NCBI GenBank assembly: GCA_035512155.1
Contig: DATKEN010000011.1
Location: forward strand, 62,001 to 126,000
Direction of reading: 5' to 3'
DNA length: 64,000 nt
Origin: JABCYV01 sp035512155
Lineage (GTDB): Bacteria > Acidobacteriota > Terriglobia > Terriglobales > Acidobacteriaceae
Shown here: piece after piece, positions 54,122-61,462 of the stretch
Layout: every line of letters begins with the position of its first letter
Position numbering within the stretch: the stretch's first letter is position 1
Notes under the pieces: generated by a model
Database searches by the model: none
Seen by the model: only the letters and a program-made list of their open reading frames with translations
What the model was told of the DNA's origin: nothing
Translations under genes and position numbers: made by a program

Positions 54122-54409
54122 CTAGGCCGCGTCGCTGTCGATCTTGATGCGCAACGATTTCAGGAACTTGAGGTCCTGATCGCTGATTTTAAACTCTGGA
54201 TTACTGGTAAGCGTGGTCACCATGGACGTCTTGTCACTGGATTTTTCACCCGGCTTGCTGACTCCGATCGTCGCCTCGAGCACCAGGAAAATGTCGTAGC
54301 CGCCATCTTTGATTTTGGAAACGACCTCAGCAATCTGCTCGGAGTCCGCCAAGGACTCGTTGATCGCTTCGCCTAGTTCCTTCATCAACTGCTTCAGTTG
54401 CTGGTCCAC
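54122..54409 (-). CDS. Conserved-looking hypothetical protein
   Basis: 95 residues, acidic, no signal or TM: QLKQLMKELGEAINESLADS then YDIFLVLEATIGVSKPGE, ending DLKFLKSLRIKIDSDAA. The start is GTG 54409 with AAGGGGG 5 nt upstream. Composition and ribosome site support a real gene; function unrecognised. Confidence 0.6.
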   Translation of the reverse strand: MDQQLKQLMKELGEAINESLADSEQIAEVVSKIKDGGYDIFLVLEATIGVSKPGEKSSDKTSMVTTLTSNPEFKISDQDLKFLKSLRIKIDSDAA

Positions 54410-54569
54410 GTGGCCCCCTTGCCAATTGCAGCGCCGGCGTCTGCCGACAGCCTTGAGGCGTCCTCTCCCGAACTCCGATCAATTTCTTAGTTCTTTAGAT
54501 GCAGTTCAGCGTTTTATGACACGCTGTTATGCCAGCCGGCTATTGTAACCCCGAACACTGTTAAAATCG

Positions 54570-54908
54570 ATGGCGATGGTCAACATCTCTACCGCCCGCA
54601 AAATCAGCATCATGGCCCGGATCGCAGCTCAGCAGGCCGGACGCAACCGGACGGTGGGTGCCATCCTGCAGGGGGCGCGAGCTATCACCGGCAGCTGGGG
54701 ACGCATCCTGGGCCAACTCTGGCTTGAGGTCACGGGCCTTGTTTTCCTATTCTTAGCAGCCATCGGAGCGGGGGCGTTGGTTCGTGAGTACAACAAATAC
54801 CAAGTGGGCCAGGCCACCTCAGGCCGTGTGCTGGTGGCAATTATTTTCACACTCACGTTCGCCTGGTTCGGCGTGAGTTCATTCTGGAGAGTGCGGAGAA
54901 AAAGCTAG
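54570..54908 (+). CDS. Small membrane protein, unknown
   Basis: 112 residues with a basic N-terminus (ARKISIMARIAAQQAGRNR) and two hydrophobic segments, LWLEVTGLVFLFLAAIGAGA and VLVAIIFTLTFAWFGVSSFW, joined by a short polar loop. Likely inner-membrane hairpin. Stop is followed within 2 nt by the GCTTGAACCACG repeat. ATG 54570 or 54576 are alternatives. Confidence 0.6.
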   Translation: MAMVNISTARKISIMARIAAQQAGRNRTVGAILQGARAITGSWGRILGQLWLEVTGLVFLFLAAIGAGALVREYNKYQVGQATSGRVLVAIIFTLTFAWFGVSSFWRVRRKS

Positions 54909-54910
54909 AG

Positions 54911-55032
54911 GCTTGAACCACGAAGAGCACGAAGTTACACGAGGGAAATCCTTGATACCCGGCCATGCGGTGAAGAGACTAAGCAATTATGAGAATTCCT
55001 TCGTGTACCTTTGTGACCTTAGTGGTTCAAGC
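54911..55032. repeat. Inverted copies of the GCTTGAACCACGAAG repeat family
   Basis: Left arm 54911-54948 (GCTTGAACCACGAAGAGCACG...) and right arm 54994-55032, whose complement begins GCTTGAACCACTAAGGTCAC. Arms of about 38 nt with strong but imperfect match, around a 45-nt centre. Could fold as one long hairpin between the small membrane gene and the mutase gene at 55041. Confidence 0.85.
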
Positions 55033-55040
55033 TTTTCGTC

Positions 55041-56657
55041 ATGACCGACAAGCTCAAAACCGCAAATCCCAAGCCGGCTGACCCGCAGACTTCCTCCCAC
55101 ATTCCAGTGCATTCGCTGTACGAAGCTGCAGACCTCGAGGGCACGGATTTAGAAGGCACAGTCGGCTACCCCGGGCAATATCCTTATACCCGCGGCGTAC
55201 AGACCACCATGTATCGAGGTCGGCTCTGGACCATGCGTCAGTATGCCGGGATGGGCGATGCCGAGGAATCCAACAAGCGCTACAAATATTTGCTGGCCCA
55301 CGGCACAACTGGCCTGTCGGTCGCGTTCGACTTGCCCACGCAAATCGGTCTCGACTCAGACAACCCGTTGGCCATGGGCGAGGTTGGCAAAGTCGGCGTG
55401 GCCATCGACTTCATCGAAGACATGCAGCGTCTCTTCGAGGGAATTGACCTGACCAAGATTTCGACCTCGATGACCATCAACGCCACCGCGTCCATCCTGC
55501 TGGCGCTTTACGTGGCGGTCGCCCGCCGCCAGGGTGCGGATATTCGCCAGCTCTCTGGCACGGTTCAGAACGACGTCCTAAAGGAATACATCGCGAGAGG
55601 TACGTATATCTATCCCATTCGTGAGGCCATGCGCATCATCACGGATATGTTCGCCTGGACGAACGAAAACGTCCCTGAATGGAACACGATCTCCATCTCG
55701 GGCTATCACATGCGCGAGGCCGGGTCTACGGCGGTGCAGGAAGTCGCGTTCACCCTGGGCAATGGCATCGCCTACGTCCAGGCCGCGATCAATGCCGGGC
55801 TCGATGTGGACAACTTCGCTCCGCGGATTTCATTCTTCTTCAATGCGCACAATAATTTTCTCGAAGAGGTCGCGAAATTTCGTGCTGCGCGACGTATGTG
55901 GGCGCGCATCATGCGGGACCATTTTAAGGCCAAGAATCCGCGCTCCTGGATGCTGCGCTTCCACGCTCAAACCGCCGGATCCACACTGACCGCGCAGCAA
56001 CCGGAAAACAATATTGTCCGCACGGCGATTCAGGCGCTAGCTGCAGTTCTCGGCGGCACCCAGTCGTTGCACACCAACTCATACGACGAAGCGCTGGCGC
56101 TTCCTACCGAGCAGGCGGCACGCATCGCGCTGCGCACCCAACAGATCGTCGCGTATGAATCGGGGGTGCCGAACGCCGTCGATCCGCTAGGCGGGTCGTA
56201 CTACATCGAGACCCTCACCAACGAAATCGAGAAGCGTGCTACCGCCTATCTGGAGAAGACTGACGCGCTCGGCGGCATGCTGAAAGCGATCGAGCGCGGC
56301 TATGTACAGCAGGAAATCCAGAATGCTGCCTATGAATTCCAACAGCAGGTAGACCGCGAGGAGGCTGTAGTCGTGGGCGTGAACCGCTTCACAGTGGAAG
56401 ACGAGAAACCGATTCCGATTCAGCGCATCGACGAATCTCTGGAACGCAAACAGGTCGAACGCCTGCAAGCTCTGCGCGTACGCCGTGATCCTCGACCCTG
56501 GAAAGACTCCCTACGCCAAATCGAGGAAGCGGCCCGCTCCGGCGCAAATCTCATGCCCCGCATCGTGGCCGCGGTCGAGGCCTACGCCACCGTCGGCGAA
56601 ATCTCCGACACCTTGCGCAAAGTGTTCGGGGAGTACAAAGAAGCAGTGGTGATTTGA
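55041..56657 (+). CDS. B12-dependent acyl-CoA mutase large subunit, methylmalonyl-CoA type
   Basis: 538 residues, substrate-binding TIM barrel without a B12 domain. Tyr68 in TMRQYAGM (Tyr89 of methylmalonyl-CoA mutase) and Arg186 in VLKEYIARGTYIYP (Arg207 equivalent) favour a dicarboxylic substrate, i.e. methylmalonyl-CoA/succinyl-CoA or a relative. GYH is in ISISGYHMREAG and LGGTQSLHTNSYDEAL is conserved. It differs from the isobutyryl-type paralogue at 25867 at both marker positions. The small B12-binding subunit is not in this window. The start lacks a ribosome site; the repeat ends 8 nt upstream. Confidence 0.88.
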   Translation: MTDKLKTANPKPADPQTSSHIPVHSLYEAADLEGTDLEGTVGYPGQYPYTRGVQTTMYRGRLWTMRQYAGMGDAEESNKRYKYLLAHGTTGLSVAFDLPTQIGLDSDNPLAMGEVGKVGVAIDFIEDMQRLFEGIDLTKISTSMTINATASILLALYVAVARRQGADIRQLSGTVQNDVLKEYIARGTYIYPIREAMRIITDMFAWTNENVPEWNTISISGYHMREAGSTAVQEVAFTLGNGIAYVQAAINAGLDVDNFAPRISFFFNAHNNFLEEVAKFRAARRMWARIMRDHFKAKNPRSWMLRFHAQTAGSTLTAQQPENNIVRTAIQALAAVLGGTQSLHTNSYDEALALPTEQAARIALRTQQIVAYESGVPNAVDPLGGSYYIETLTNEIEKRATAYLEKTDALGGMLKAIERGYVQQEIQNAAYEFQQQVDREEAVVVGVNRFTVEDEKPIPIQRIDESLERKQVERLQALRVRRDPRPWKDSLRQIEEAARSGANLMPRIVAAVEAYATVGEISDTLRKVFGEYKEAVVI

Positions 56658-56697
56658 GTAGCGTCGGTGGTCGTCTTTTCAATCAAACCAACCACCT

Positions 56698-56859
56698 TGT
56701 CATCCTGCGGCCCACGTTTTTGCGGGCCGAAGAGCCTGCCCTGAGCCTGTCGAAGGGACCTATGGATTTGTCGACGCCACCGCTGGCTTCGGCAAAGTAC
56801 ATAGATCCTTCGTTGGGATTCCCCCGTTTCGCGGTGGACTCCACTGCCTCAGGATGACA
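56698..56859. repeat. Inverted repeat pair D/E of the TGTCATCC family
   Basis: Forward unit 56698-56766 (TGTCATCCTGCGGCC ... GTCGAAGGGACCTATGG) then a 31-nt spacer and reverse unit 56798-56859 (TACATAGATCCTTCG ... TCAGGATGACA). The ATG-bearing ends face each other, as B and C do around the GIY-YIG gene. TTTGTCG and CGGCAAA at the spacer edges pair as well. Confidence 0.85.
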
Positions 56860-56945
56860 AGTGTGCAGCCATTAGGATTCGACTCAGTGGACGTGGATTT
56901 CGGAGAGCCTCTGGCCTGCAGCAACAAGAGACCTAAACACCTCCT

Positions 56946-57084
56946 TGTCATCCTGAGACGAGCGCTTTTTGCGAGACGAAGGATCCATGGACTTGTCGGC
57001 AGCGCGTGTGCCGCTGGCAGAATGCATAGGTCCCTCGTTGGGAGTCCGCTGCTCAGCGGCGGACTCCACTGCCTCAGGATGACA
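56946..57084. repeat. Inverted repeat pair F/G of the TGTCATCC family
   Basis: Forward unit 56946-56990 (TGTCATCCTGAGACGAGCG ... GACGAAGGATCCATGG) and reverse unit 57023-57084 (TGCATAGGTCCCTCG ... TCAGGATGACA), with a 32-nt spacer resembling that of D/E (ACTTGTCGGC vs ATTTGTCGAC). Units E and G share the tail GGACTCCACTGCCTCAGGAT. F is shorter in its internal hairpin. Confidence 0.85.
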
Positions 57085-57133
57085 AGTGGTTAGGGTGGCG
57101 ATAAGGGATGCGCGGCAGGTCCGCGCCACACCG

Positions 57134-57751
57134 TCATCTCCGGGGCTTCCAGTGAGTCAGGATGGGGTTCCACTTGATGGCGCGGAGTCTTGACTCGATA
57201 AGGCTGGGCGGGTCATCGTCCTGGCTTTCAATTGGGTCAAGATCGTCCAGCCGGCTCGTTTCTGCGTTTTTTTCAGGAACCGGATCTGAGTCTGTTCCCG
57301 CTGGGACGGGCGAAGGCGACCGCTTGTGGGCGGATGGCTTGTCCTTCAGCAATCCCCAGGCCTCCATGTAACGTTCGTACTTGTGGCCTTTGCGATGGGG
57401 TGACAAGCACAGGCCACCATAGCCCTGTAGCGCGACCGCAGCGGGAATGATGTACCAGACATCAGGAACGACCACGTAGGCGGCAAGGAAATCAAGCTGG
57501 TTAGGAGCGTAAGTCTGGCCACTGCTGTCGCGAATATTGCAGACGTAGGACTTGCCCAGCTTGCAAGTAGTGGATTTCACCTGGACGCGGAGAAAGTGTC
57601 CCTTGTGCTCGACGGCAAAATCGTAATGGGCGGAGTCGCCCCAGGGCTTTGTAACGCGCAGGCCGAACTCGGCTGCGCGGGCCATAAAGCGCAACTCGGC
57701 CCATTCTCCGCGCATTTTATGATTCTTGATGTCAGCGCCACGGCTGGTCAT
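57134..57751 (-). CDS. PD-(D/E)XK endonuclease (group-I-intron-associated PDDEXK_5 type)
   Basis: 205 residues. N-terminal 100 residues hold the nuclease fold: MRGEWAELRFMARAAEFG (Glu), KPWGDSAHYDFAVEH (Asp) and LRVQVKSTT (Gln-x-Lys), followed by LDFLAAYVVVPDVWYIIPA. The last 80 residues are low-complexity and acidic/basic (PSPVPAGTDSD, ESQDDDPPS), ending WNPILTHWKPRR. The gene stands between repeat pair F/G and unit H of the same dispersed family. Role unknown; possibly DNA repair, element-related or plain host. Confidence 0.82.
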   Translation of the reverse strand: MTSRGADIKNHKMRGEWAELRFMARAAEFGLRVTKPWGDSAHYDFAVEHKGHFLRVQVKSTTCKLGKSYVCNIRDSSGQTYAPNQLDFLAAYVVVPDVWYIIPAAVALQGYGGLCLSPHRKGHKYERYMEAWGLLKDKPSAHKRSPSPVPAGTDSDPVPEKNAETSRLDDLDPIESQDDDPPSLIESRLRAIKWNPILTHWKPRR

Positions 57752-57782
57752 TTTAATTGTCTCAATGTAAGCGCAATAAAAA

Positions 57783-57802
57783 TGCGGCCCTGACGGGCCG
57801 CA
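57783..57802 (-). terminator. Rho-independent terminator, leftward
   Basis: TGCGGCCC-TGAC-GGGCCGCA, 8-bp perfect stem; read on the minus strand it is followed by TTTTTATTGC. It would end transcripts coming from the small Cys-rich gene at 58087-58266 before the nuclease gene. Confidence 0.75.
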
Positions 57803-57949
57803 CCACTTTTGTCCCTATATTTATTATCTCAAGAATGAAGGGGCGTTGGGGACATCTCCGGCGGAGATTTATCTACCCTGTTTCCAGTGTCATGAGCGGT
57901 TTATGCACTTGTGACCCTATTGACAAGAAATGCGTGGTAGCGGGATGAA

Positions 57950-58036
57950 ACCCGAGATCCCCTTCGACGAGCTCAGGGCAGGCTCTCGACCTGCTTTCGC
58001 CGCGCAAGCGCGGTTCAAGCGTCACTCGGGATGACA
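57950..58036 (-). repeat. Dispersed palindromic repeat unit H (reverse orientation)
   Basis: CGAGATCCCCTTCGACGAG ... CACTCGGGATGACA. Carries the same GAGCCTGCCCTGAG-type insertion (here reversed) seen in unit D, and an internal GCCGCGC/GCGCGGT hairpin. Confidence 0.7.
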
Positions 58037-58079
58037 GTGGATTAGAAGGTTCGATTGACAGTGGATCAGGAGGTTCACA
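58032..58079. repeat. Imperfect 24-nt tandem repeat
   Basis: TGACAGTGGATTAGAAGGTT... (58032-58055) and TGACAGTGGATCAGGAGGTT... (58056-58079). The first copy includes the end of unit H. Confidence 0.65.
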
Positions 58080-58086
58080 AATACGG

Positions 58087-58266
58087 CTAGTCTGACACCC
58101 TGTAGTCGCAAGCCTCGCGGCAGGGTGGGCAATAGTAGAGGCCATCATGGCAAAGCCGGATGGCGATTTGTCCCTGGCACAAGCAACAATACTTTTCGCA
58201 GTCGCACTTGTCTTCCGGCATCTCGCACTGCATGCAACGGTATTTGGTCTTGGTAGTGGTTGCCAT
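58087..58266 (-). CDS. Small Cys-rich, probably zinc-binding protein (59 residues)
   Basis: Starts MATTTKTKYRCMQCEMPEDK and ends REACDYRVSD. Ten cysteines and one His arranged as CxxC, CxC, CCxxC and CxxCxxxC with LCHDG in between, which suggests two zinc-ribbon-like sites. It was found by translating the minus strand directly; ATG at 58264-58266, TAG at 58087-58089. No Shine-Dalgarno seen. I know no named family. A terminator stands downstream at 57783. Confidence 0.72.
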   Translation of the reverse strand: MATTTKTKYRCMQCEMPEDKCDCEKYCCLCQGQIAIRLCHDGLYYCPPCREACDYRVSD

Positions 58267-58413
58267 GAGCGAACTTTAGCGCGCCTTCCGGAGCAGGGAA
58301 AGTTCCGTTGGTAACCGTTGGTGCTGCGGTTGAAGCGTCCGCCGTTCACATGTTACGGTAACTAGTCTCACCATCCCCGGCAGCTCGAGCTACTGCCCTG
58401 ATCGAGGTTTTCT

Positions 58414-59565
58414 TTGTCATTGCCCGCTGTTGAGGCGACCACGCCGACCACTCGCAAAACCGCGCTTAATGCTGTCCATCGCCAGATGGGCGCGAGGATG
58501 GTCGAATTCAACGGCTGGGACATGCCGGTAGAATATCCCTCCTCTGGCGGCATCATCGCCGAGCACATGACAGTTCGCACCGGCGTTGGGATCTTCGACG
58601 TCAGCCACATGGGCGATATCCGTCTGGCGGGACACGGGGCGCTGGCTGCGGTGCAACACATTTCCATGAATGACGCCTCGCGCCTGGCTGTGGGCCAGGC
58701 GCAGTATTCAGCCTTGCTCTACCCGCAGGGCACTTTTGTGGACGATGTGATCGTGCACCGCCTCACCGAGGATGAGTATCTACTGGTGATCAATGCCGGA
58801 ACCCGGGAGAAAGACTTCAGCTGGGTTCGTGACAATACTCGGAACTTCAACTGCAAGGTCGAGAATCTGTCGGATGAATTTACCCAGATCGCGATCCAGG
58901 GGCCTAAGGGAGTTAACCTGCTGCAGAAGCTCACCGACGCCGATCTCAGCGCCGTCAAGTTTTACTGGGTCACTAGAGGGACGGTTTGTGGGCTCAGGAA
59001 TGTTCTCATCGCTCGCACCGGTTACACGGGCGAAGACGGATTCGAAATCTATGTTCCTGCGGACGAAGCTACCAGCGCTCGTGTGTGGAACGAAATCCTG
59101 GAGGCCGGCAAAGAATTTGGGGTCTTGCCTTGCGGTTTGGGAGCTCGCAATACGCTCCGCCTGGAAGCCAAACTGCCGCTCTACGGCCACGAGATCTCTG
59201 ACACAATCAACGTCTGGGAAGCTGGCCTCGATCGGTTTTGCAAGATGGAAAAGCAGGATTTTATTGGCCGGGTCGCTTTGGAGAAGGCGAAGGCCACCGG
59301 TTTGCAGCGCACGCTGGTTGGTCTGGAGATGATCGAGCGCGGCATCGCCCGCGATGAATACAAAGTTCTGGATGACAGTGGAAGCGAAATTGGCTACGTC
59401 ACCAGCGGTTCTCCCGCACCGTTCTTGAAGAAAAATATTGCGCTGGCCTATGTCCCCCCGCGATCCTCGGATGCGGGATCGACAGTCAAGGTTGAGATCC
59501 GCGGTCAAGGTGTAAAGGCCCAGGTGGTTCCAACACCGTTCTACAAGCGACCGAAAAAGGCTTGA
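58414..59565 (+). CDS. gcvT: Aminomethyltransferase (glycine cleavage T protein)
   Basis: 383 residues; transfers the methylene from the H-protein lipoyl arm to tetrahydrofolate, releasing ammonia. RKTALNAVHRQMGARMVEF, GWDMPVEYPS, FDVSHMGDI, CGLGARNTLRLEAKLPLYGHE and ITSGSPAP-like YVTSGSPAPFLKKNIALAYV are all present. Starts at TTG 58414 with GAGG 7 nt upstream. The stop TGA (59563-59565) is the TTGA of the GCTTGAACCAC repeat. No glycine riboswitch recognised upstream. Confidence 0.95.
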   Translation: MSLPAVEATTPTTRKTALNAVHRQMGARMVEFNGWDMPVEYPSSGGIIAEHMTVRTGVGIFDVSHMGDIRLAGHGALAAVQHISMNDASRLAVGQAQYSALLYPQGTFVDDVIVHRLTEDEYLLVINAGTREKDFSWVRDNTRNFNCKVENLSDEFTQIAIQGPKGVNLLQKLTDADLSAVKFYWVTRGTVCGLRNVLIARTGYTGEDGFEIYVPADEATSARVWNEILEAGKEFGVLPCGLGARNTLRLEAKLPLYGHEISDTINVWEAGLDRFCKMEKQDFIGRVALEKAKATGLQRTLVGLEMIERGIARDEYKVLDDSGSEIGYVTSGSPAPFLKKNIALAYVPPRSSDAGSTVKVEIRGQGVKAQVVPTPFYKRPKKA

Positions 59566-59640
59566 ACCACAGAGGACACGAAAGTACACAAAGGGAAACC
59601 AAGGCTATAAACCGCTAAGGACACAAGGGACACAAAGGAA
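59560..59640 (+). repeat. Direct copies of the GCTTGAACCAC repeat family between gcvT and gcvH
   Basis: GCTTGAACCACAGAGGACACG... (59560) and ACCGCTAAGGACACAAGGGA... (about 59611) are related direct copies. The first supplies the gcvT stop codon and the second the AAAGGA ribosome site of gcvH. Confidence 0.8.
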
Positions 59641-59644
59641 GAGC

Positions 59645-60034
59645 ATGCCTTATCCGAGCGACTTCAAGTACACCAAAGAGCACGAGTGGATCAAAGCCGA
59701 CGGCAAGAATGCGACTATCGGCATCACAAACTATGCACAAGAGTCGCTGGGTGACATCGTGTTTGCCGAACTGCCCAAAGTCGGCTCGGAAACCACGGCG
59801 GGCAAGACTTTCGGCACCATCGAGTCGGTCAAAGCTGTTTCCGACCTTTATGCGCCTGCCTCGGGGACAGTAACCGAGGTCAACAGCGAGTTGGCTACGG
59901 CGCCAGAAAAAATCAACAAGGACGCTCACAGTGCATGGCTGATCAAGATCTCGATGAGAGATCCGAATGAATTGAATTCCCTGCTCTCGGCTGCCGACTA
60001 CGAGAAATTTGTCGCGGAGGAGGCGGGACACTAA
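59645..60034 (+). CDS. gcvH: Glycine cleavage system H protein
   Basis: 129 residues, the lipoyl carrier of the complex. YTKEHEWIK at the start, IGITNYAQESLGDIVFAELP, and the lipoyl lysine in ESVKAVSDLYAPASG with the downstream turn GTVTEVN. Ribosome site AAAGGA (59634-59639) 5 nt from ATG comes from the repeat copy. Confidence 0.96.
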   Translation: MPYPSDFKYTKEHEWIKADGKNATIGITNYAQESLGDIVFAELPKVGSETTAGKTFGTIESVKAVSDLYAPASGTVTEVNSELATAPEKINKDAHSAWLIKISMRDPNELNSLLSAADYEKFVAEEAGH

Positions 60035-60082
60035 GTCTGTCCATCGCAATCAAACTGACCGTCCACGACATCTAAAATCTTT

Positions 60083-61462
60083 ATGCGTTACTTACCAAAA
60101 TCTCCTGCCGACCGTGAAGCCATCTTGAAAGCGATCGGCGCGCGCTCGATTGATGACCTGTTCGCCGCCATCCCTGCGGAATACCGGCTGAAGCGTGATC
60201 TCAGAGTACCGCGCCAGATGGCGGAATCGGAGATTGTGGAGTGGTTTCGTGAGCGCGCCCAGGAAAATGGCGATGGATATGCCAACTTCCTTGGGGCCGG
60301 CGCCTACTATCACTACCGACCCGTGATCATTGATTCGCTCATCTCGCGCGGCGAATTTCTCACTGCCTACACGCCGTATCAGGCGGAGATCTCGCAGGGC
60401 ACGCTGCAGTCGATTTTCGAATTTCAGAGCATGATCTGCGAACTGACCGGCATGGAGGTCGCCAACGCCTCGATGTATGACGGTTCCACCGCGGCTGCTG
60501 AAGCGGTGATGATGGGCGTCCGTCTCACCGGACGGCGTTCGGTGGTGATTGCGCGGAGCGTGCATCCCGAATATCGCGAGGTGTTGGAGACCTATGCGCA
60601 TCATCAGCATCTGCCATTGAACACTCTGCCGTTCACCGAAAGCGGCAGGATCGACCTGAAAACCTTGGATAAGTCCATCACCCAGGAAACAGCTTGCGTC
60701 CTCATTCAATCACCCAACTTCTTCGGAACGATTGAAGACGTTGCCAGCATAGCCGATATCGCGCACAAGCGAGGAGCCTTGCTGGTAGTGTCGATCGCGG
60801 AAGCGGTCTCGCTCGGCATTGTTGAGCCGCCAAGGCAGGCGGACGTCATCGCCATGGAGGCTCAATCGTTCGGTGTCCCCCTCGGTTTCGGAGGTCCTTA
60901 CTGCGGTGTGATCGCGACTCGCGAGCAGTTCGTCCGCCAGATGCCGGGCCGTCTCGTCGGCCAAACGACCGACCGAAACGGCAAGCGCGGATTCGTGCTC
61001 ACGCTGGCCACACGGGAACAGCACATCCGGCGCGAGAAGGCCACGTCGAACATCTGCACCAACCAGGCGCTGGTTGCCCTGATGGTCAATATCTTCATGA
61101 CGATTTATGGCAAGGTCGGCTTGCGCGAATTGGCGAAGCAGAATCTGGCCAAGACCGCTTATGCCGTCGGACAGTTCAGCAAGTATGCCAAATTGCTGTT
61201 TTCCGGCACGCCTCGTTTCAACGAATTCGTAGTGCAGACCAGCGAAGATCCTTACGCCATCAACGCACGTCTCTTGGGACACAAGACTCTTGGCGGACTT
61301 CCGCTGAACAAGTTCTATCCTGAGCTCGGCAACGCTTCGTTATGGTGCTGCACGGAAATGACCACCCGAACCGCGATCGACACTGCCGCCGGCGTGATTG
61401 CTGAGGGGGACGGCTCGGTAAAGACCGCCAAGGAAGTCGATGTCCAGGAGGTGGCGCGATGA
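60083..61462 (+). CDS. gcvPA: Glycine dehydrogenase (decarboxylating) subunit 1
   Basis: 459 residues, N-terminal half of the P protein. MRYLPKSPADREAILKAIG, FLGAGAYYHYRPVIIDSL, TAYTPYQAEISQGTLQSIFE, MICELTGMEVANASMYDG and FGGPYCGVIATREQ are characteristic. Overlaps gcvPB by 4 nt (ATGA at 61459), consistent with a heterotetramer of PA and PB as in Firmicutes and Acidobacteriota. Confidence 0.95.
   Translation: MRYLPKSPADREAILKAIGARSIDDLFAAIPAEYRLKRDLRVPRQMAESEIVEWFRERAQENGDGYANFLGAGAYYHYRPVIIDSLISRGEFLTAYTPYQAEISQGTLQSIFEFQSMICELTGMEVANASMYDGSTAAAEAVMMGVRLTGRRSVVIARSVHPEYREVLETYAHHQHLPLNTLPFTESGRIDLKTLDKSITQETACVLIQSPNFFGTIEDVASIADIAHKRGALLVVSIAEAVSLGIVEPPRQADVIAMEAQSFGVPLGFGGPYCGVIATREQFVRQMPGRLVGQTTDRNGKRGFVLTLATREQHIRREKATSNICTNQALVALMVNIFMTIYGKVGLRELAKQNLAKTAYAVGQFSKYAKLLFSGTPRFNEFVVQTSEDPYAINARLLGHKTLGGLPLNKFYPELGNASLWCCTEMTTRTAIDTAAGVIAEGDGSVKTAKEVDVQEVAR

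Larger units (their letters stand above)
56658..57133. other. Repeat-filled gap
   Basis: 476 nt without a supported gene, occupied mainly by two inverted repeat pairs (56698-56859 and 56946-57084). Short frames crossing the pairs (such as 56884-57129) are byproducts of the repeat and not genes. Confidence 0.7.
57752..58086. other. Gap with terminator and repeat unit H
   Basis: 335 nt without a supported gene. Contains a hairpin (57783-57802), a repeat unit (57950-58036) and a 24-nt imperfect tandem repeat (58032-58079). Confidence 0.6.

Noticed and set aside
56884..57129. 81-residue minus-strand frame between the mutase and nuclease genes
   Set aside because: It reads through repeat units F and G; the ATG is the repeat terminus.
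58267..58413. Glycine riboswitch upstream of gcvT
   Set aside because: The conserved glycine-aptamer core sequences are absent.
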